A stretch of 64,000 nucleotides of DNA, from NCBI RefSeq assembly GCF_003626635.1, contig NZ_RAZT01000003.1, positions 372,001 through 436,000 on the forward strand, in the 5' to 3' direction. Under the pieces are notes generated by a model. It was not told the DNA's origin and did not search any database. It was given only the letters and a program-made list of their open reading frames with translations. The translations under genes were made by a program, and so were the position numbers. The stretch comes from Micromonospora musae. Its GTDB lineage: Bacteria > Actinomycetota > Actinomycetes > Mycobacteriales > Micromonosporaceae. Below are positions 44,427-51,772 of this stretch, in pieces (positions within the stretch are counted from its first letter, which is position 1; every line of letters begins with the position of its first letter).

Positions 44427-45551
44427 TCAGCCGGCGAGCAGGGCGGCCATCCGCTGCGCCTGGGTCTCCCAGCGCCACTCCCGCTCCACCCAGGCCCGCC
44501 CGGCGGCGCCGAACTGGCGCGCCAGGTCCCGGTCGGTGAGCAGCAGCGACACCCGGTCGGCGAGCTGGGCCACGTCCCGGCCGTTCACCACGTAACCGGT
44601 CTCCCCCGCACGGACCGCGTCCGGCGCGCCACCGGAGTCCCCGGCGACCACCGGCAGGCCCGCCGCGGACGCCTCCAGGTAGACGATGCCGAGGCCCTCC
44701 ACGTCCAGCCCCCGATTGCGGGTGCGGCACGGCATCGCGTAGACGTCACCGGCGGCGTAGTGCGCAGGCAACTCGGCGGCGGGCACCGACCCGGTGAAGA
44801 CCACGTCCCGGTCCACCCCGGTCTGCCGGGCGAGCTTCTCGAGCGCGGCCCGGTAGGGCCCGTCCCCGACCACGAGCAGTGCGGCGTCGGGAACCCGGCG
44901 GATGATCTCGGGCATGGCCCGGATGAGCATGTCCTGGCCCTTACGCGGAACGAGCCGGGACACGCAGACCACCACCGGTCGGTCGGAGAGCCCGAGCCGG
45001 GCCCGCACCGGCTCGCCGTCCACGTCCGGGTGGTACGTGTCGACGTCCACGCCGGGCGCGAGCCGTTGCAGCTCGGTCAGCCCGTCCAACGCCCGCGCCA
45101 ACCGCACCCGCGTGTACTCACCGAGGTAGGTGGTCACGTCGACGCCGCGCGCGATGTGCCGCAGCGCGGCGCGCGCGCCGGGCAGCGCGGCCCAGCCGAT
45201 CTCGTGCCCGTGCGTCTGCGCGACGAACCGGCGGATGCCTGCCCGCCGGCGCAGCCCGCCGGCGAGCAGCCCGAGCGGGGCGGCCGCGCCGAACCACACC
45301 GTGTCGCAGTCGTATTCGCGGGCGAGCCGCGCGGCCCGCCGAGCCACCAGCGGGGTGGGCAGCAGCATCCGGGTGCGTTCCCGGATCACCTCGTACGGCT
45401 GGTCGGCGTCGAACTTCTCCGCCCCGGGCCAGGTCGACGCGTAGACCACCACGGAGCCGGTCGGCTGGTGCACCGCGAGGTTGTGCACGAAGGACTGGAT
45501 CCCACCTGGGCGGGGCGGGAAGTCGTTCGTGATCAGCAGCGTCCGGGTCAT
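44427..45551 (-). CDS. pimB: GT4 glycosyltransferase, PimB'-like mannosyltransferase
   Basis: 374 residues with GT-B fold: TLLITNDFPPRPGGIQSFVH at the N-terminus, AQTHGHEIGWAALP, APGVDVDTYHPDVDG, VVVCVSRLVPRKGQDMLIRA (donor phosphate and Lys), and the acidic motif CRTRNRGLDVEGLGIVYLEA (EX7E). This matches GDP-mannose-dependent phosphatidylinositol monomannoside mannosyltransferase PimB' (Rv2188c in M. tuberculosis, in the same block next to fadD15). It adds the second mannose to phosphatidylinositol mannosides at the inner membrane face. The upstream protease gene overlaps it by four bases (ATGA), so the genes are coupled. Confidence 0.9.
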   Translation of the reverse strand: MTRTLLITNDFPPRPGGIQSFVHNLAVHQPTGSVVVYASTWPGAEKFDADQPYEVIRERTRMLLPTPLVARRAARLAREYDCDTVWFGAAAPLGLLAGGLRRRAGIRRFVAQTHGHEIGWAALPGARAALRHIARGVDVTTYLGEYTRVRLARALDGLTELQRLAPGVDVDTYHPDVDGEPVRARLGLSDRPVVVCVSRLVPRKGQDMLIRAMPEIIRRVPDAALLVVGDGPYRAALEKLARQTGVDRDVVFTGSVPAAELPAHYAAGDVYAMPCRTRNRGLDVEGLGIVYLEASAAGLPVVAGDSGGAPDAVRAGETGYVVNGRDVAQLADRVSLLLTDRDLARQFGAAGRAWVEREWRWETQAQRMAALLAG

Positions 45552-46807
45552 CTACCGGCCTCTCTGGCGTAGGCGCGGGCGGCTGCCATCCGCTCGACCG
45601 TGGACGGGTGGGTCGCGGAGTACAGGTACTCCCAGCGTGGTGGATCGGGGTCGGCCAGGTTGATGGTGGCCAGCCGCCGCTGCATCGACTCGAAGGCGGA
45701 CGGATCGCCGGTGAGCGCGAGCGCGTGCGCGTCGGCCCGCGCCTCGACCCGCCGGGAGATCAGCGCCTGGACCGGTGCGGCGACCAGACCGACGACCGTC
45801 ACCAGCGCCACCAGCAGCGGGAACGCGCGTGGTTCGGCCACCGAGTCGACGCCGGCCAGCCGTAACAGGGGTGCCCACGAGCCGATCAGGTAGAGCGCGA
45901 CCACCGCCGCCGCGGCGCCGAGCGCGCCGGTCAGCGTACCCACCGTGACGTCCCGGTCCCGGGCGTGTCCCAACTCGTGCGCGACCACGGCGGTCACCTC
46001 CGCCGGCGGGGCCTCCCGCAGCAGGGTGTCGTAGACGACCACGCGCCGGGTCGGCCCGATCCCCGAGACGTACGCGTTGACCGCCCGCGTCCGACGTGAC
46101 GCGTCGGCCACCAGGACGTCGCGCACCGGTACCCCGTCCCGCGCCGCCATCGCCATCAGCTCGGTGCGCAGCGGGCCCTGCTCCATCGGGGTGAACCGGT
46201 TGAAGACCGGCTCCACCAGCACGGGCAGCACGAAGGAGAGCAGCACCACCAGCCCCGCCGCGCCGGCCGCCCCGAACGCCCACCACCAGCGCGGCGCGAG
46301 CCGGATGACCGCGTAGAAGCCGAGCAGCGCCACCGCGCCGATCACCGCGCTCACCGCGTACGACTTGAGCAGGTCGACCAGCCAGCCGGCCCAGCCGTTG
46401 GTGCTCAGCCCGTAGCGGGTGAGTACTGCCTGCCGCCAGGCGGAGAACGGAAGGGTGACCAGGTCGGCGACGAGCACGACGGCGAGACCGCCGAGCACGG
46501 CCTGGGCCACCCAGTGCCCGCCGAAGGGGCGCCCGGCCAGCTCGACGAGCCGGCTGCCCAGCGGGGTCAGCCCGAGCGCGAGGGCGATCAGCAGGCCGAT
46601 CACGAGGCTCGCGTAGCCACCCGGGCGCAGCGCGGCCCGGAACTCACGCGAATGGGTCACCTGGTCCGCCGGAAGGTCACCCAACGCGGCGAGCTGGTCG
46701 GCGCGGGGCGCCGGCGGGCGGTTCCAGGGGATCAGCAACGCGGCGGCGACCACCAGCGCGAGAGCGAGCCCGGCCAGCGCCACCAGGGCCCAGCCGCGCG
46801 GGCTCAT
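45548..46807 (-). CDS. M48-family membrane metalloprotease
   Basis: 419 residues from the ATG at 46807 (MSPRGWALVALAGLALALVV); an upstream in-frame GTG at 46864 has AGGAG only one base away and is less likely. Ste24/CaaX-protease-like integral protein: a first membrane helix, further helices around 80-200, zinc motif VVAHELGHARD (HExxH, about residue 260) and a downstream Glu-containing region MQRRLATINLADPDPPRWEY with the WEYLYSATHPS signature in which the third zinc ligand Glu sits near RADAHAL. It likely cleaves membrane proteins or peptides. Translationally coupled to pimB. Confidence 0.85.
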   Translation of the reverse strand: MSPRGWALVALAGLALALVVAAALLIPWNRPPAPRADQLAALGDLPADQVTHSREFRAALRPGGYASLVIGLLIALALGLTPLGSRLVELAGRPFGGHWVAQAVLGGLAVVLVADLVTLPFSAWRQAVLTRYGLSTNGWAGWLVDLLKSYAVSAVIGAVALLGFYAVIRLAPRWWWAFGAAGAAGLVVLLSFVLPVLVEPVFNRFTPMEQGPLRTELMAMAARDGVPVRDVLVADASRRTRAVNAYVSGIGPTRRVVVYDTLLREAPPAEVTAVVAHELGHARDRDVTVGTLTGALGAAAAVVALYLIGSWAPLLRLAGVDSVAEPRAFPLLVALVTVVGLVAAPVQALISRRVEARADAHALALTGDPSAFESMQRRLATINLADPDPPRWEYLYSATHPSTVERMAAARAYAREAGR

Positions 46808-46989
46808 CGCGGCACCCCGCCGCGCGGGCGCCCGTCCCCGCCCCGCGATACCCGCGTCATCCACGCTCCTCTCGCCGTGACCGCCAATCCTAGGGCTCCC
46901 CTACCGTGTCGCACCGACGGTGCCCGCCCGTCCGCGCCGAACGGCCGCCGGGACGCGACGAGTGCCCCCCGTGCCGGCGATGCGCGCCC

Positions 46990-47305
46990 CGCCCCGCCGC
47001 GCCGAAGCGGCCGCCACGCGACGAGGCGGCCGGGCAGCTTCCAGTGATCGCTTCGGCGACCCGGTCGGCGACCTCCGTACCGTGGCGCGACCACACGCCG
47101 GAAGCACCGGCCGACCGCGCTACGCCAGGACGCCCTCCACGGGTCGTAACGGACCAGCGTCGGCGGGTGCGCCTCGGCGTCGGCGTGCGCGGCGCGCAGC
47201 GGCCCGGTGTCGAGGTGGTGCCGTGGCAGTTCACCGCCGCGTTGCCCTGCACGTCCTCCAGCGGCACCCCCTCGGCGCGCCGGTAGCGGCCGCCGTGAGG
47301 CGAGC
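46990..47305 (-). pseudogene. probable frameshifted gene remnant
   Basis: On the minus strand the stretch about 47305-47212 reads GGRYRRAEGVPLEDVQGNAA with third codon positions almost all G or C. From about 47220 to 47127 a different frame takes over with the same bias (HHLDTGPLRAAHADAEAHPP, then TLVRYDPWR), and at about 47100-47040 the first frame looks coding again (RHGTEVADRVAEAITGS). This switching is what an old gene with indels looks like. I do not recognise the family. No start or stop can be assigned. The rest of 46808-47666 holds repeats and no other gene. Confidence 0.35.
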
Positions 47306-47430
47306 GAGCGCGCGGTAGCGCAAGCGCCACGGACGCGACACGCGATTGCGCCCGGAGTGACCACGCGGCGGATTGGGCGAGATCGGCGCGGCGGAGGCCA
47401 GCGCGGCGGGCGGCAGGGCCGGAGACGTCG

Positions 47431-47695
47431 GCGGCGGGAGCCGGCGAGGTCGGCGCTCGGGTCAGGCGATCTGGCGGCGACGCAGCGGCCAGCGTCGGCG
47501 AGGTCGGCGACAGGGCCGGCGCGGCGGGAGCCGGCAAGGTCGGCGCTCGCGTCAGGCGATCCGGCGGCGACGCAGCGGCCAGCGTCGGCGAGGTCTGCGT
47601 CGGGCGGCAAGGTCGACGGCAGGCCGGCAAGGTCGGCCGGGCGGGCCTGCAAGGCCGGCGCTCGGGTCAGGCGATCCGGCGGCGGCGCAGCGGCC
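47431..47695. repeat. three-copy 75-90-bp repeat derived from the 3' end of the small Cys-rich gene
   Basis: Copies 47431-47505 and 47521-47595 (period 90 bp) are nearly identical over 75 bp, sharing GGTCGGCGCTCG-GTCAGGCG and GCGACGCAGCGGCCAGCG. A third partial copy, about 47645-47695, is the actual 3' end of the small gene and includes its stop (TCA at 47667-47669). The TCA is present in all copies. The surrounding 47.3-47.65 kb is full of shorter GGCAAGGTCGGC-type repeats. Confidence 0.85.
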
Positions 47696-47888
47696 GGGGC
47701 CGCGCGGCCGGCGGCCGCGGTGGGGGCAGTACCTCCACCTCGAACCCCGCCCGGACGAAGAGCTCGACGGCCCGGTGCTCGGCCGGGCCGAGGTCGGCCA
47801 CGGGAGAGCTCTCGTCGAACAGTGCGGTCACCAGGCAGCCGGAGCAGCCGGCACCTCGGATGCGGCACCGCTCGCAGTCGATCAGCAT
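47667..47888 (-). CDS. small Cys-rich protein, possible zinc knuckle
   Basis: 73 residues from the ATG at 47888, with AGGAGG five bases upstream. The N-terminus MLIDCERCRIRGAGCSGCLV carries four Cys spaced CxxCx5-6CxxC, a likely metal site. The middle (LGPAEHRAVELFVRAGFEVE) is an amphipathic helix and strand, and the last 20 residues are Pro/Arg rich and derived from the repeated DNA. Similar small proteins occur across actinomycetes with no known function. Its end has been copied twice downstream. Confidence 0.75.
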   Translation of the reverse strand: MLIDCERCRIRGAGCSGCLVTALFDESSPVADLGPAEHRAVELFVRAGFEVEVLPPPRPPAARPRPLRRRRIA

Positions 47889-48011
47889 CAACGCCTCCTG
47901 ACGGGCTGCGGCGGCCTGGACGACCGGATCGTCGCCACCCGACCACCGTCGGTCACGCCCACGCTAGGCCCCGGGTACGACAGAACCGGACAACGAGCAC
48001 CGAACCGGCGC

Positions 48012-48088
48012 TGATCAACTCGACTTCATTGAAGTCGGGGTATCAACGGCGGGTTATCGCCCGACTTCATGGATGTCGAGTGGATCAA
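48012..48088. repeat. hairpin element, copy B
   Basis: 29-nt arms 48012-48040 (TGATCAACTCGACTTCATTG then AAGTCGGGG) and 48060-48088 around a 19-nt spacer. Each arm contains its own smaller inverted repeat GACTTC-N3-GAAGTC, so two folds are possible. The 16-mer GAGTGGATCAACCCGA at the right edge recurs at 48134-48149, so flanking DNA is also partly duplicated. Confidence 0.8.
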
Positions 48089-48170
48089 CCCGATCCAGGC
48101 GGGTCAACCTGAGCCGAACGGGTCACCCGACCCGAGTGGATCAACCCGAGGTCGATTCGATCGGAGCGGG

Positions 48171-49763
48171 TCAGGAGCGGGCCAGGCGGCGCAGCAGCGA
48201 GTCGGCACCCAGCGGGTACGCGCCGTGCCGGCGTACCCCGTCGGCGACCTCGCGGTCGGAGGAGATCACCACGACCGGCCGGCCGGACGGCTCGGCGCGG
48301 ACCAGGCGCCGGATCAACTCGTCGGCGGTCTCCCCCTTGCGGGAGAAGAGCACCCGCACGCCGCGCGGTGTGGGCGGCAGTCCGGGGATGCGTTCGGCGC
48401 CGTCGAAGACCACTGTGACCTCGTCGCCGGTCTGCGCGGCGATCCCACCCAGCCCGGTGATCAGGCGCTTGCGCTGCTGCTCCAGCGACATCTCGCCGAA
48501 GCCCCGCTTGGTGACGTTGTAACCGTCCACCACCAGGTGGGCCCGGGGCAGGGCGAGCAGCTGGTCCAGCCGGGCCGGGTCGTCGGTGTCCCGGGCGCGG
48601 GTCGCGGCGCCGGTCGCGACGCCGGGCTGGTCGGCGAACGCGTCGGCCACGAAGTCGGCCGGGAGCGCGTCGACCGGGTCGAGTGCGAGCTCGCGGCGCA
48701 ACCCGACCGCGGCCTGCCCGATCGTCTCCAGGAGCAGCCAGAGCCGGGCGTCGTCGACCGAGCGGGCCTCCTTGGCGCTGGTCCGGGCCGCCCCGGCGGC
48801 GGCTTCGGCCTCGGCCAGTCGGGCCCGGGCCCGACGCAGCTCCGCGTCGGCGTCCGCGCCCGCCCGGGCCGCCCGGCCGCGTTCGGTGGCGAGCAGCTCG
48901 GTGGCCCGCCGCTCCCGGGCCTGCGTCTCGCGGAGGGTACGGGCCAGCTGCCGGGCCTCCTCGCGCTGCTGGCCGAGCTCCTCGCGGACCCGGGCCAGCT
49001 CGTCGCGGAGCTTCTCCGCCTCGACCCGGGCCACCGCCCGGTCGTGCTCGGCCCGGGTGGCCCGCTGCTCGGCCTCGCGTACCAGCTCGGCGACGACCGC
49101 GCTGTCCGCCTCGGCGCGTACCGCCGCGCCGCTCGCCTCGATGAGTTCCCGCCAGCCGGACGGCCGGGCCAGGTAGGCCAGGGCGGCCACCTCGACCGGG
49201 TCGGCGGCGGCCGGGGCGGTGCCTTCGACCACCGCGGCGCCGAGATCGCCGGCGTCGGTCAGCACCCGGGCGCTGACCCGCTGCCGGAAGAGCGGGTCGG
49301 CGCTGAGCTGGGTGGCGATCGCCGGCGCGCCGAGCCGGGCGCGGCGGTTGGGGGCGAACTTGGCGACCCGGCGCAGCGGCACCGGCACCTCGTCGGCGGG
49401 GAGAACGGGCAGCACCGCGGCGGTGAGGGTCACGATCCGCTGGCGTACCGGCTCGGGCAGGACGGGCTCGGGCTCCGGAGCGCCGTCGTCGTCCCCGCCG
49501 GCCCCAGCCGGGTCGGCAACAACGCCGGCCGCAGCCAGGTCGGCAGCGCCGCGGGCAGCAGCCAGGTCGGCAACACCGCCGACAGCGTCCGGGTCGGCAA
49601 CACCGCCGGCAGCGTCCGTGATCGCCTCGACGCCGGCCTCGGTGTCGACAGGGGGCGAGGCCACCTCCGACCCGGCCGACCGGTCGACCCCACCGGTGTC
49701 GCGCGCGGCGGCGACCTGCTCCTCCGGCGGGAGGTGGTCGTCGTACGGCTCGGTGAGGGGCAT
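48171..49763 (-). CDS. NYN-domain (YacP-like) ribonuclease with long coiled coil
   Basis: 530 residues. Order: acidic disordered N-terminus with degenerate repeats (GGVADPDAVGGVADLAAARG), a helical region that binds or packs (about 95-215), a coiled coil of about 130 residues (about 225-340, EHDRAVARVEAEKLRDELAR and similar), then a NYN/PIN-like nuclease domain at about 385-525: HLVVDGYNVTKRGF, VVFDGAERIPG, LFSRKGETADELI and VVISSDREVAD carry the acidic metal-binding residues. YacP relatives such as Bacillus Rae1 cut mRNA on ribosomes (family knowledge). Divergent from the DEDDh-GIY-YIG gene, with 127 bp between starts. Confidence 0.88.
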   Translation of the reverse strand: MPLTEPYDDHLPPEEQVAAARDTGGVDRSAGSEVASPPVDTEAGVEAITDAAGGVADPDAVGGVADLAAARGAADLAAAGVVADPAGAGGDDDGAPEPEPVLPEPVRQRIVTLTAAVLPVLPADEVPVPLRRVAKFAPNRRARLGAPAIATQLSADPLFRQRVSARVLTDAGDLGAAVVEGTAPAAADPVEVAALAYLARPSGWRELIEASGAAVRAEADSAVVAELVREAEQRATRAEHDRAVARVEAEKLRDELARVREELGQQREEARQLARTLRETQARERRATELLATERGRAARAGADADAELRRARARLAEAEAAAGAARTSAKEARSVDDARLWLLLETIGQAAVGLRRELALDPVDALPADFVADAFADQPGVATGAATRARDTDDPARLDQLLALPRAHLVVDGYNVTKRGFGEMSLEQQRKRLITGLGGIAAQTGDEVTVVFDGAERIPGLPPTPRGVRVLFSRKGETADELIRRLVRAEPSGRPVVVISSDREVADGVRRHGAYPLGADSLLRRLARS

Positions 49764-49890
49764 GTGGCAAGTCTCCCACCGCAGCCGGGCCCACCGCCCG
49801 GTGAGTGAGCCGATCTCTCATCCTAGCCTGGTGTCGACTGGTGAGGCGGCTGAGACAGGAGTGTCGGACCGGGACGCTAGCGTGCCGCGG

Positions 49891-51642
49891 ATGGCTCAGG
49901 CGGAGTACGTCCAGCAGGCGCTGGCCGGCCTCGACCCCACCACGGGGGTCGACCCGGCGCTACCGCTGTACGCGACCACGTTCGTGGTGGTCGACCTGGA
50001 GACCACCGGCGGTTCCCCCGACGGGGGCGGAATCACCGAGATCGGCGCGGTCAAGGTGCGCGGCGGCGAGGAGCTGGGCGTGCTCGGCACCCTGGTCAAC
50101 CCGGGGGAGCCGATCCCGCCGTTCATCACCGTGCTGACCGGCATCACCCAGGCCATGGTGGTGCCGGCGCCGCCGATCGAACAGGTGTTGCCGAGCTTCC
50201 TGGAGTTCATCGCCGACGCCGTGCTGGTCGCCCACAACGCGCCGTACGACGTCGGTTTCCTGAAGGCCGCCTGCGCCCGGCACGGCTACCGCTGGCCCAA
50301 CCCCCGGGTGCTGGACACGGCCGCGCTGGCCCGCCGCGTGCTGACCCGCGACGAGGTGCCCAACCGCAAGCTCGGCACCCTCGCCGCTTACTTCCGGGCC
50401 GCCACCCAGCCGAACCACCGCGCCCTGGACGACGCCAAGGCCACCGTCGACGTGTTGCACGCGCTGATCGGCCGCCTCGGCGGGCACCGGGTGGAGACCG
50501 TCGGCGACGCGATCGAGTTCGCCAAGGCGGTCACGCCCACCCAGCGCCGTAAGCGGCACCTGGCCGAGGGGTTGCCGAAGGCGCCCGGGGTGTACATCTT
50601 CCGCGCCGCCGACGACCGACCGCTCTACGTCGGCACCTCCGGTGACATCGCCACCCGGGTACGCAGCTACTTCACGGCGGCGGAGAAGCGGGCCCGGATC
50701 TCGGAGATGCTCGCCGCCGCCGAACGGGTCGAGGCGGTCGAGTGCGCGCACTCGCTGGAGGCGGAGGTTCGGGAGCTACGGCTGATCGCCGCGCACGCCC
50801 CGCCCTACAACCGCCGGTCGAAGTATCCGGAGCGGATGCTCTGGCTCAAGCTCACCGACGAGCACTATCCGCGGCTCTCGGTGGTCCGTGAGATCTCCCC
50901 CACCGACCAGGCCTACCTCGGGCCGTTCACCTCCCGGCGGGCCGCCGAGCTGGCCGCCGCCGGCTTCTACGACGCGGTGCCGCTGCGCCAGTGCACCCAC
51001 CGGCTCTCGCTGCGGACCGTCACCCCGGCCTGCGCGCTGGCCGAGCTCGGCCGCTGTCCGGCGCCCTGCGAGCACCGGATCAGCCCCGAGGCGTACGACG
51101 AGCGCGCGGCCGCCCCGTTCCGGGCCGCGACGGCCGACGACCCGCAGGTGGTGGTCGACGCGCTGCTGCACCGGATCGAGACGCTCTCGGCGGACCAGCG
51201 TTACGAGGAGGCGGCGGTGGTCCGGAGTCGGCTGACGGCGCTGCTGCGTGCCGCGGTGCGGATGCAGCGGCTGGCCGCGCTCGCCGGCATCGCCGAGCTG
51301 GCTGCGGCCCGGCCGGCCGCCCGGGGTGGCTGGGAGCTGGCGCTGGTCCGGCACGGCCGGCTGGCGGGCGCCGGCGTGTCCCCACCGGGCGTCCATCCCC
51401 GACCGACGCTGGCCGCCATCCGCGCCACCGCGGAGACCGTCGCGCCGGGTCACGGGCCGGTCCCCCGTGCGACGGCCGAGGAGTCCGAGCGGATCCTGTC
51501 CTGGTTGGAGCGGCCGGAGACCCGGCTGGTCGAGATGTCCTCCGGATGGGCGTCCCCGGTGCGTGGCGCGGCACGTTTCCGGGACCTCCTGGTCAAGGCC
51601 GAAGCCGCCGCGGCCCACCAACTCTCGACCGAACGCCCATGA
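49891..51642 (+). CDS. DEDDh exonuclease fused to a GIY-YIG (UvrC/Cho-like) nuclease, Rv2191 family
   Basis: 583 residues from the ATG at 49891; in-frame GTGs at 49861 and 49882 are alternatives and the start is not certain. Domain 1 (about 30-200) is a DnaQ-like 3'-5' exonuclease: VVVDLETTGGSPDGGGITEI, VAHNAPYDVGFL and HRALDDAKATVD give the DEDDh residues. Domain 2 (about 225-310) is a GIY-YIG nuclease (GVYIFRAADDRPLYVGTSGD), followed by a UvrC-like region with a UVR-type helix (YEEAAVVRSRLTALLRA). Same fusion as M. tuberculosis Rv2191. Likely acts in nucleotide excision repair or in processing damaged DNA ends. Confidence 0.9.
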   Translation: MAQAEYVQQALAGLDPTTGVDPALPLYATTFVVVDLETTGGSPDGGGITEIGAVKVRGGEELGVLGTLVNPGEPIPPFITVLTGITQAMVVPAPPIEQVLPSFLEFIADAVLVAHNAPYDVGFLKAACARHGYRWPNPRVLDTAALARRVLTRDEVPNRKLGTLAAYFRAATQPNHRALDDAKATVDVLHALIGRLGGHRVETVGDAIEFAKAVTPTQRRKRHLAEGLPKAPGVYIFRAADDRPLYVGTSGDIATRVRSYFTAAEKRARISEMLAAAERVEAVECAHSLEAEVRELRLIAAHAPPYNRRSKYPERMLWLKLTDEHYPRLSVVREISPTDQAYLGPFTSRRAAELAAAGFYDAVPLRQCTHRLSLRTVTPACALAELGRCPAPCEHRISPEAYDERAAAPFRAATADDPQVVVDALLHRIETLSADQRYEEAAVVRSRLTALLRAAVRMQRLAALAGIAELAAARPAARGGWELALVRHGRLAGAGVSPPGVHPRPTLAAIRATAETVAPGHGPVPRATAEESERILSWLERPETRLVEMSSGWASPVRGAARFRDLLVKAEAAAAHQLSTERP

Positions 51643-51772
51643 CCAACTGACCGATCGGACTACGTCGACTCCCTTACTCTGTTAGAGAAGTGCATTCCTG
51701 CCCGTTTCGTGGGCCTGCTCCCGGTTGCCGGTCCTCCGGTGGCCGCGGGGCCGGGGTGAGGAGGTGTCCCTC

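Noticed and set aside
46890..47630. 246-codon minus-strand frame as an intact gene
   Set aside because: Codon bias fits only parts of it, and half consists of the tandem repeats; a broken gene is the better reading.
49500..49630. Repeated GTCGGCAACACCGCC-like units as a CRISPR or minisatellite
   Set aside because: They are in frame inside the NYN gene and encode the degenerate GGVAD repeats of its disordered N-terminus.
49219..49890. N-terminal extension of the DEDDh-GIY-YIG frame
   Set aside because: It is antisense to the NYN gene and translates to Ser/Ala/Pro-rich sequence without a domain.
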